Source: Trogon surrucura
Lineage: Eukaryota; Chordata; Aves; Trogoniformes; Trogonidae
Direction of reading: 5' to 3'
DNA length: 64,000 nucleotides
Assembly: GCA_020746105.1 (NCBI GenBank)
Contig: CM036617.1
Coordinates: 176,046,412-176,110,411, forward strand
Shown here: piece by piece, positions 54,943-64,000 of the stretch
Numbering within the stretch: position 1 is the stretch's first letter
Layout of the letters: the number at the start of each line of letters is the position of its first letter
The notes under the pieces: generated by a model
The model's input: only the letters and a program-made list of their open reading frames with translations
What the model was told of the DNA's origin: nothing
Database searches by the model: none
Program-made: the position numbers and the translations under genes

Positions 54943-55006
54943 GACAGCTGCTGTTAGAAACGAATCATTTTCTAACAGTAGACAAGGGTAACAGCAGCAA
55001 GCTGTC
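54943..55006. other. Inverted repeat with two competing pairings
   Basis: CTGCTGTTAGAAA (54948-54960) pairs with TTTCTAACAGTAG (54969-54981), 12 of 13 positions, across an 8-base loop. The same left arm, started at GACAGCT (54943), can instead pair with TAACAGCAGCAAGCTGTC (54989-55006) with a 4-base bulge. It could be a structured RNA or a decayed inverted element; I can name neither. Confidence 0.6.
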
Positions 55007-56999
55007 AAATCGGATGGAAACAGCTTCTAGTATTTACTTCTACCCAAGTGCACAGAACTAGAGCATGTAGTCTCTACGACGACAACAGATTTGGATGCCT
55101 TTTTAAACAAAAGCAAAAATGCAATCTGGTGTGTTAAAAATGTTAAAGAGTATATTTTTTGCAGCTCGGATGAACAGGCAAGTATTATGCTACATGGACA
55201 AGATTAAATATGCTAAATTCTAAATTCAGTTTTAAGAAGTCTTTCAATTTTATTTAGTAGCCGGTATTAGCAAACTACATCAAATGACATTAAGATTATA
55301 AATGAAACAAAAAATGCCATTGCTACTTCTTTATGACTGCTCAGATGAGCATAAAGCTGCACCATACACAACTGTTCAACTAAGATGCTTCATAATGCGA
55401 ATTTCGTATCCGTATCTTGACATTCACATGTGTATGCAGTACCTTTTCTATGCTAAAGTGATGATAAGGAGAAAGGAAAGAAAAATATTTCTTTTTAAAA
55501 AATATATCCATTAAGTTCTAGGAATTAAAACTGATTAAGGATGAATTCTATGCAAAATATGTCAAAAAAGGAAACGAAGTTCTTTAAATCATCTACAGGC
55601 ACAAATCTACAGATGGAATGAGGCAGAAAGACATTACAATCCTATTACAAAGCTAAAAAAAAAAAGACCGAAAAAAGGAACACTGTGGTCTAGAAGAGTA
55701 TTGCAGTATTAGAATATTGTCTGAAAACATTAAGCAAAATTGAATGATTCACATTGACATGACCTAGGAGTAGGAGGGAGTGGAAAGACAGAAGCAAAGT
55801 GGCTTTCTATATTCATATGGAACAACTCCTGTATTTTTCTCTGTCCACATCATGTTCTGGTCTTACTGCTACCCACTGAGAACAACAAGGTAACTGATAT
55901 AAGAAGCAAGATGCTAAGAAGAGGGTTTTCAACTCGAAGTATGACTGTAAGAGGTAATATTAATTGTAAACCACAGACGATCGGAATGATTTTGTATTTT
56001 TTTCAGTCTTTGTGTCAATCATCTGCGAGAAATATTTGACTCCAACAGTAGAGGTTATTTGAACTACAAAACTCAACACTGTTACACCAAATTTGTCTTC
56101 ATGTAACAGATATTAAGCAACCTTTTTTTTAACTTCAGAACTGATTCAGGAAAGAGCTGAAGTACTTGAGAGTAGCCACACACAGGAATTAAGCAAAACT
56201 TGAATGCATGGTTAAAGCTAAGCACCCAGCAGGTGTAGCAGGTCAACTATTTCCAGGAAGAATTTTCAAAGCTTACTTACAAATGTCACAGCAAACACCA
56301 AGTGACTAAAATCTCACCAGTAAATATGACCAAGCAACTAAAATCTCTACAGCAGTCTAACAGTCTAAGCCTCTCTGTGTTATTTTCTACTTCTTTAATC
56401 AGTGTCTATAATAGCACAGCAAATACATCTGAACATCAAAGATCATTATCATGTGGACTGCAAGGTACAAAATGGCCTGAAGGAAAAAGATTCTGCTCTT
56501 TGAAGCCTATTTTTAGTACTACAGGGAAAACTAGAAATAACAAGATGTAATGAGAACAATTATTTTATCTTTCATTATAATTTTATACTAAACACAAGGT
56601 GATCATCACCACAGATTGACTCACAGTCTAATTTAAAAAGATGTGACAGCTACCACCCATTTTTAACTATTTTGTTTGGTTTTACATTTTGGGAAGCTTC
56701 CTTCACTATAAAAGAGCACTCAAATAATGTGAGCTGTTTTACATCAGCTGGACTGCTCATTAAATTGAAGGCAGCACAAAGAAACACTCGCACCTTTCCC
56801 TCCCTGGTGTCAAAACATGTTCACAGCCACTTTGGGATCCATAAACTACATTAATCAATCTTGAATATTTTTCCTTTGAGTGCTGACAAACTGTAACGAG
56901 GCAACGCTCAGATCACTTTAAAGGTATTTGTAATACTAGTCATAATCAAAACAGCAGAAGAACAAGCTCAGTAACAGTAAGCTGAAGCATCCCGAGTCT

Positions 57000-57500
57000 T
57001 CCTTAGGACCCCGTCAGCCACACAGTGAGGCAGCCATGAAAGCCGGGATGGGCACTGTGGCTCAGAGGTGGCATCACCACCTTCTACTCACTTCACTCTC
57101 CTGCCACGTATTTCTGGGTTTTTTAAAGAGTTGAGTCATGCACGGTGCTTTTGAGCATTTTTTTCCACTCTGTCAGTGATTGACAAGAACAACCTGGAGA
57201 AAGGTAAATTGTAGAAAGGCTGCAGCTGCCTGTGGGGGTAGAGGCTTTCTCACCCGAGGCAGAACACTGCCTTCTCTGCCTGTACTGCCTGCAAAGGTGC
57301 CTGTGAAGGGGCCAGAAGAACGTGGTGGTGAGGTGCTTATTGTCCATTTCTTCACTGAGGACTGGAGATGCAGAAGACACTGAAGAAGCCGCTGAACAAG
57401 TTTGCCTGAAAGTCCCACAGCAGCAGAGGAGATTATATTCTTACACGTACTACAGCGCAGAGGACCTGATTATAAACCATCACCACGTGAGACAACGCCA
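57000..57500. other. GC-richer stretch with overlapping open frames, unidentified
   Basis: Open frames overlap on both strands (57123-57507), with composition above that of the surrounding intron. None gives a recognised protein and none has clear splice sites. They are probably chance frames in GC-richer sequence. Confidence 0.25.
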
Positions 57501-60205
57501 TTTCTGAAGCAGTTCAGCCACATCAGTACACAAATGCACCTATGCTAATAGCTTGCCTCTCAAATAACCTTACTAGTGGAGCACATCAGCTCAACGTTGT
57601 TGCACAGCATCCATCCACAGAGTGGCTTTCATCCTGCTAGTCCAGAATACAGATGTATCTGGAACAAAACACTTGGCTCCTTGCTTTAGCAAAGCTGGTC
57701 CTCACAGATTTCTACTTCTTTATCAGTTCCCACAAGGGGAGTTTTTGAAGCGATCCCTCTTTGCTTTTTAGCCTAAGACAGAAGAAGCTCTCGTTCAGAA
57801 GCTCTGTGCAGGAGAAGAGATGAAAAACAGAATCATCAGGGAAAACGATTCCGCTGCTCAAAACTGATCAGAAGTAAGAAAATAGTCGGGAGGAGAGATG
57901 ACTTCAAGTTGAGAGAAACAGAGAAATGAGGACTGGCAGCCTCTTCTTAGCAGCCTAAAAGGAAGGAAAACACTTTTCCACTCTACTGTTTGACTGAGCA
58001 GTCCATTGTCTCACTGCCTGAATAGCCTATTTATCACTAGCATTCATAAAACTAAAAAAAAAAGAGGCAAACAAAAATAAATTGTTTTTCCTACGTCAAC
58101 CTCATTTAATTACTGAAGAGCAGTTTGAATTGTTGATCTCCTAATGCTTTGGCGGGATTGGCAGCCAGTCTAGTCTAGTCAGGCTTGCCTGATTGTATGA
58201 GAAATAGAAAATAAAATTAGCATAGTCAAAGCCAAGGATAATCTAGGAAGTATTCACAATAATGAATAGAGTTGGGTGACAGGTTGCTTTAGCTGGGAGT
58301 TTCTGATACGCAGCCTTGTTACAATGTGTGTGGGCTAGTAAATATTCAGCAGAAGTTTAATAGGATATTTCAAGGAGATTTACAGTCAGCTCAGTCATGT
58401 CTGTATCACTACAGTGACATGCTGTCTTTGCTTTTGCATATCTTACAAGAAACTTAATGTCAGCTTATATGGCAAGAAACCAGACAATCATATATACATA
58501 AGTCTGTGCATACTGAGATGTATATGATGAAAATAGTTCGCCTTGTCTCCTGGGAGCATAATCCCAGTAGTTTCCTTTCCTGACAGCACTGTAGCCAATC
58601 CTACTATTGGACAAAATCTAGATTTTTTATTTTTGGATGTTTTCTAATCACTGGCTCAAAGTAAGCAGACAATTACTAATGAAGCCTGGGATTTCTGGGG
58701 AAGTCCACCAAGAACAAAAATGGAGAAAATTTAAACTATTTAATCAAGAGTGTGCACACACTCTTTTCTTTCCAAGGAACGCAGCATTTTAATGCAAGCT
58801 TTACATTGTCACTAAACTGATTAAGTCTCACAGTATCACATAATAACTCTGGTGTGCTGTCTTGCTGTTCAGATACTCCTCTTCATTTCTTGCCCTCCCG
58901 CACTAGCTATGAAAAAAAGTAAAAGAAATTGGATGTGCTTCTTTGTCGCTAACAAAAAGTCATTTGCTGCAGCAGCAAGCTGAATAATTTTACACAGGTT
59001 GGCAAAATGCATGAAGAAGAGTTACAAAATTAAGCTGACGATGAAATCAAGCTACTATAATGCTGCTTCACAAACCTACTTTTTCACTCTCTATCAGCTC
59101 ACAGTAACACCTGCATTTGCCTCTTACTCTCACAGCTTTTAGACTACGGCACGCTTGAACTGTCTAGTCGAGACGTACCCCTCTGACAGCAGATGACTTT
59201 GCATCACGCAATGAGCTTCTGAGCAGAGGACTGGAAAAACTCAAACGCAGTATGTTCGAGGGCTGTAATTTCACAGACAGGCAAAGCAAGCAAGTGATCC
59301 CTTCTCACTTCTCATGAACCGTGAATAACAAAGGCTTAGTTGATGCCTACACCACTCTCACAGGTGGTATTTTGACCGTTTTCATATAAACTTGCTGGGG
59401 TGCCAAGAGCAGTACAGCCAGGCAGCCTGGGGCTCGAGATCCCAGCCGGATCTGCCGCATATGCTGAAACCACAGAGCCACAGTCAAACACTGTTGCTGA
59501 TCCCTAAACTAGCTGGTTTACTGCCTGTCTGGATGTGTTTACATCAGCTGCAGTCATGTTTCATCACAGCACAGATACAACCTTGGAGAGAAGTAGCTGG
59601 GCAATGTTACAAATAGCTGACATTAACAGGTAGGCGTAAGTATTTGACAATTCTTTGCACTGCTCGTATGCATGAGGAACTACAGTAATTTCCTAGACTG
59701 AATAATATGACTTCATTTCCTCATTTTTATTATGTAATATTGATGTTATTTGCATCAGATGAAATAAAAAAAAAACCCAGCACCTCCCTGCTGCTGTCCT
59801 TTACTATTTCTTACATTTTCTAGTCACAGAGAACAGAACATTTGGTGAACACATGAAAAAACTTTCGTTAGCATGACAGTTACCAGACACCAAACAAAAA
59901 ATTAGCAGGGTGGGCTCTGTAATACCAATAATGCATCTTTAGTTCCAAAATACAGAAATAAGATCAACAAAAAAGTATCCTCTTACCTTAGGGTCTCATT
60001 TTCTCCATGTTAATGGCAAACCTGTAACATCTAATTAAAACACATTCCTGCTTTTCCTCTTTTTTTTTTTTACTAATCTACGTAGCACTGAACTTAAAAG
60101 ATTTCATAAAGCATCCTCTTTAGATATAGCTGATAAAATCGGACAATTCAAAGGCAAAGACAGACAATAATAAACAAAGGATTCACCATAAAGAGCAAAA
60201 ATTAC

Positions 60206-61037
60206 CTTTAGCAGGGTTTACTTTTATCCCTGACTTATACAGCATCTCCTCGTTCTGCCAGTCCCCATTCCTGACAACAGTCTTGAGTCCATAGAAAACA
60301 ATTAATGCAGCAGTGGAACAAAAAACCAAGTTCTTCAGAAAGCGCTTTTGGGCTTTGACATAAAGGGCTCTGACACCTACTGTAACCAGCAGGCAGAAGC
60401 CCATACTAGGAACATACAGCACACGCTCTGCTATTACAAAGCCAACATAGAAAAATAGGTTTGTGGCAGGAACAAAGGGCACTATTAACAAAGACAGAGA
60501 CAGAATGACAATGTTCTCAGTTGAAGGAAGCTGCAGTTTCTGCATTTCATGCTTTTTTATACCATTCTCTTCTTTCGATGCTAAGCTTGACTTCATCTCC
60601 AGTGTCTTGTACTCCATCTCTGAGGGGTGGCAGCTATGCCCGTTAGCATTCTGCTTGCCATTCATTACAGTTTTCCCATTGCATTCTCTCTCATTGCTGG
60701 GGCTCTTCAAGCTAAAATAGGCAAGGAGGAGGAGTCCAGCATAGAAGGCCACAGTGTGTAGATTCCTCCAGTCACTGACTGCTTTCAGAAGAGGCACGGC
60801 ATCCATAGACCAGTCAAAGCTGAGGGTATCTGGGCACAGCAACAGCCAGAGGTTCTTGGTCGGCAGGTAAAAGAAGGTCAACGTACGCGTGAGAAAACTG
60901 TCTGAATCAGCTGCTGGATTGTCAGAATTGGAAAAGCTTGGGGGTTTGTTGCCCATCCAGTACAAGCGGGCACCCAGCAGTGCAGTCCCCCAGGAGGTCA
61001 ATAAACCAATGCTGAAGAAGAGAGTCAAATTCTTTCT
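60206..61037 (-). CDS. TMTC2: TMTC2 exon 3: transmembrane segments and DUF1736
   Basis: This is the largest exon here, 832 bp and 277 codons plus one base, roughly residues 219-495 of the human protein. It opens at RKNLTLF after the acceptor CTCAG, which is preceded by a T-run and a CCCTCCCC pyrimidine tract, and ends in VNPAK plus G before donor GTAATT. In order it encodes a membrane segment (about residues 4-25 of the exon) and the DUF1736 stretch with ARLYWMGNKPPSFSNSDNPA and the aromatic LWLLLCPDTLSFDWSMD. A second membrane segment follows (HTVAFYAGLLLLAYFSL), then a hydrophilic Lys/Asn/Ser-rich loop of about 65 residues. The exon closes with hydrophobic segments beginning ENIVILSLSLLIVPFVP, the conserved AERVLYVPSMG motif, and the last helix LVFCSTAALIVFYGL. 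Family knowledge places this part in the ER membrane as the GT-C-like catalytic half. The loop differs most from the human protein; the membrane parts are nearly identical. No internal stop is seen. Confidence 0.97.
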
Positions 61038-64000
61038 CTGAGGGGAGGGAAAAAAAAAAAAATCATCAGCATAAATCAACACGAGGTGTTTAATTCCGTA
61101 AATTACAAACAAAACGAATCAAGAAATATCTGATACAAGGAAGGTTTAGTAATGGAAAAAAGCACTATAGACCTTGGACTTTGACATTTCGATCATAAAA
61201 TGTTGGGGTAAGCTGTTAGCCATAAACTGAAAGAACGGGTTCTTTCATTTGAACTGTATCAAACCCGTATCAGAGTCAAGCCTTCAGAGATCTCAGGGCT
61301 GTCAGTCCTTGCTTAAGATTTAGTTGTGTAATCCTTTGAAAACTCTGTATTTTAGAGGCATTTACAGAATCTCTCAGTGGTTTCTACATAACCTCCCAAA
61401 GCCTTGGTTGGCTCCTGGCTGTGACCAAAACACTAGTTTGCCTTAACTAGATTTAAAGAATATTCCAGTTCTGTTTCCCTGACAATGGCTCTCCTAAGAT
61501 ATTTCACCTGAGGACTACATAAACTTTCCAAGAAGGCAAGAGAGGAAAATGGACACAGAGGCTATGTTTATGTCTACCAACTCCTACCCATTAACCACAG
61601 TGATCATTTGGAGCCTTCGGATCTGCCTACTACTGAAAAGCCCACTTTATTTTGCATCTCACAGCCAAAAGATGTGTCGTGTGTTTTTTCCTTCAAGGAC
61701 ACCATATTAAGTAATTGCTCTAAAACCTTTTGCATCTTCATATCCATCTAAATAATATTAAGTGAAGCATGCAGCTGCCTCCACCAACCACTGCCATCAT
61801 GTTAGCAACTTGACAAACCTCAGTTTATTTATGGAATAATTCAACATTTTCAGCTGGAGCCGATTGTTGGGTTCTTCCCCACACTGTATCTGAAAGTTCT
61901 TACTTCTTCCAGTGCTTGCAGAAACCTACTACTTCTGCCTAAACGAGAATTGGGAAGCAAGATTTTCTCACGCATTCCTAGGACTGACAACCTTAAGTTC
62001 TGCTTTCAGTTACAGGGCACCCTAAATGAAAGCTGTTTTGGATTACTCTTTCTTTGCAGAAGAAACTGTAAAAGTTAAAATATGTGTATTTTTATATTTC
62101 TGTTTCTCAGATGCCTTTCTGAAAAGAAAAAAACTATCTGCCAAATAGCTCCAAATACAGTGCAAGCACTTTGATAATCTTTCCTTCCATTATTACAAAG
62201 AATTGTCACTCAACTTTCATCTCACTAGATCTGCTTTTTCCATCTCACACTACACATTCCTGGGATGGTTATTTAATGTTTCCTTGGTTATTCAAAATAA
62301 GGACCTCACATTGGAATGTTTTATCCTATTTCTTTCAAACAGACTTTTTTTTTTCCTTTGTGGGGGGACTCACCCCTTGATATAATGAAATACAATGACT
62401 GTGCTGCTCCATCTTAGGTCAATTATTAATAGTCTTCTACCATCAGATTACTGATGTTCCAGTAAAAAGATGTGGCCTAGTCATCATAATTTATCTGTTT
62501 ATGTCATGAAGAAATTTATTCATTCTCACATTTCTATAGAGTTTCCCCTTGTGGAGTTTAAAATATTTAACGGCAGTTAGATTAATTCATTCAATTTTGA
62601 GGCAATATAGAAGATATCAGTAGAATTAATTTATAATGAAAGTATTTATGTATTTGTATCAGAACCACATAAAAAACTTTTAATACATGAAGTAAAGCCT
62701 GAGTCCACATATTTCATTTGCCATATTAATTCAAGTTTGAATTATTAGCTTTTATATCTTTCCATATCCTGGAAAATTGACAATTTGTTGGTAATAAATC
62801 AATCAGAACCCACATCTATATTTTACGATGAATATATTCCCTGGAATGCCTACTGTAACAATCTACTTTTATTTGTAAGCTGGATAATACTTCATAACTC
62901 ACCTCTGATACTGTTTCATCCCTGCCTGCCAGGACTATTTAAATGCTTTTAATGTTATAAAGCTGTGTAACCTGCTTATCACTGAAACTCCTAACTAAGT
63001 TTATATTTGGAATAAAAAGATTATTCAGATTTCATAGATTTGTATGTATGCCCTCATCGTAAAACCTTATGTCCCTGGTTCAACCTGTTCTTTCATTCCT
63101 GTCATATTTTGCCGCATGAACATTTTTCTGCCCACCTCTTGAGCTCAATTATTTTCAAACTCATTTCCTTCAAACACGCACATAAACAACTCTCAAAATG
63201 TTAAATGTGACCTTTTTTGCTCTTTTTAAACGCCCTTCTACAGTCTCTTGAGAGGAGGCTGCTTAGGTATAAAGAGGCTGGGAAGTGGAAGATAGGCTTT
63301 TTGTTCATTTGTTTGTTTGGTTTAATTAGAAATTCAGAGCAGGTCTTTGCTGGAAGGCTATGCAGCACTAGCAAGATTAAGATATCCCAAATACTAAGCA
63401 AGTGAAACTTGATGAGAAGTGAGCTTTCATGGATTGCTTAGGCTGCTTTGTTATTTCGTAAACAACTCAAAGAAAATCTCCCTTTCCTAAAGTTCTAAAC
63501 ATTGCACTTTTCAATTGAATGCTGAGAAAGTCCACATCACAAAGTTCTCTGACAAAACCATGCCAGAGCAGATACTCCATTCCTCACGGATAATAGTGAA
63601 ACGTGTTAAAAGTTTCAGAACTTCTTCATACATCATAAAAAAAGTAACAATGAAAAGCTTGCCTCTTGCTCCTAGCCCTAGAAATGCAAATAATCTGTAC
63701 CTTGGAGTAATCCATCCTTCCTGTTGGAGGAACTATTTGCAGCCTTCCTTTTAAGCTTAAATTTAAGATCTGTAAGATCCAGATTCTCACACTTCTTGGT
63801 TCTACAAAGAGCACGACTTTCCTATATGCGGTATTGTGTTTCATGCTTTAACAAACCTTTTTTAATATTTTTTAAAACACTTTATGTCAGTGTCAAATGA
63901 AATATCTAAGCATTCACTCATGGAGCTCAGAGATATCCGAGTAGGTGCTTTTCCATATCAGCACATCAATTTATCATGCGGAAAAATACAAGTTAACTGG
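61038..64000 (-). other. TMTC2: TMTC2 intron 2, 3' part
   Basis: Sequence upstream of exon 3 on the minus strand, up to the window edge. The 12-base T-run and CCCTCCCCTCAG acceptor (minus-strand sense) lie just next to the exon. The region beyond is unique and AT-rich; I see no exon 2, which should lie further right. The overlapping short frames at 62171-62385 and 63201-63844 are unrecognised and probably chance. Confidence 0.85.

Larger units (their letters stand above)
40286..60205 (-). other. TMTC2: TMTC2 intron 3 (19.9 kb)
   Basis: The longest intron here, between exons 3 and 4. It holds small tandem duplications (40660-40700, 51611-51865), a CR1 tail (46616-46682), a compound pentanucleotide microsatellite (48178-48256), an inverted repeat (54943-55006) and a GC-richer stretch (57000-57500). 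No further exon or RNA gene was recognised in the rest. Confidence 0.9.
458..61037 (-). other. TMTC2: TMTC2 gene body, partial (exons 3 to 9 with introns)
   Basis: This is the span of the seven TMTC2 coding exons on the minus strand; the gene runs off both window edges. Exon lengths in transcript order are 832, 115, 86, 185, 79, 122 and 82 bp, or 1501 bp (500 codons plus one base), about 60 percent of a protein of roughly 836 residues. The intron lengths between them are 19920, 12993, 415, 1689, 11783 and 12279 bp. Every intron is GT-AG and phases agree at each junction (1, 2, 1, 0, 1, 0). The family is known as ER multi-pass proteins with a GT-C-like membrane half and a C-terminal TPR half, linked to O-mannosylation of cadherins. 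TMTC2 rather than TMTC1, 3 or 4 is chosen because the exon 3 and exon 6-8 translations agree nearly residue by residue with remembered human TMTC2. The promoter and 3' UTR are outside the window. Exon numbers assume the 12-exon human model. Confidence 0.95.

Noticed and set aside
1-64000. A new multi-gene or defence-like system, tRNA, rRNA or CRISPR
   Set aside because: Both strands were read for such structures and none was found. The window is the interior of a single vertebrate gene.

Overview
The window is vertebrate nuclear DNA, almost certainly from a bird. It holds CR1 LINE fragments with the typical 3' end built from repeats of ATTCTATG, an LTR of a type common in bird genomes, short simple repeats, and no Alu, L1 or B-type SINEs. 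The widely shared LTR type fits a non-galliform bird somewhat better than chicken, but that is only a weak inference.

Only one gene is supported. Seven coding exons of TMTC2 (transmembrane and tetratricopeptide repeat containing 2) lie on the minus strand, recognised by close residue-by-residue agreement with remembered vertebrate TMTC2. In transcript order they are 61037-60206, 40285-40171, 27177-27092, 26676-26492, 24802-24724, 12940-12819 and 539-458. All junctions are GT-AG, the reading phases match across every junction, and together they encode about 500 of roughly 836 residues. By the usual 12-exon vertebrate model these are exons 3 to 9 (numbering assumed). Exons 1-2 lie beyond the right edge and exons 10-12 beyond the left edge.

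The product is an ER membrane protein. Exon 3 supplies the later transmembrane segments and the DUF1736 region of the GT-C-like TMTC fold. Exons 4-9 supply the first two thirds of the TPR array. From established knowledge, TMTC1-4 are linked to O-mannosylation of cadherins and protocadherins in the ER, and TMTC2 has been reported to bind calnexin and SERCA2B.

The rest is intron. Introns 3, 4, 7 and 8 are 12-20 kb; exons 5, 6 and 7 cluster within 2.5 kb. Intron 8 carries a 986-bp solo LTR (10096-11081) and two CR1 fragments. Intron 7 has a 0.6-kb CR1 that still reads as the ORF2 C-terminus. Intron 4 has a CR1 inserted into an older CR1 (35363-36441). Intron 3 has a CR1 3' tail, a compound pentanucleotide microsatellite, a duplicated block near 51.7 kb and a strong inverted repeat near 54.95 kb. 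Recognised transposable elements total only about 3.3 kb. I found no second protein gene, no tRNA, rRNA or CRISPR, and nothing I would call a new biological system.
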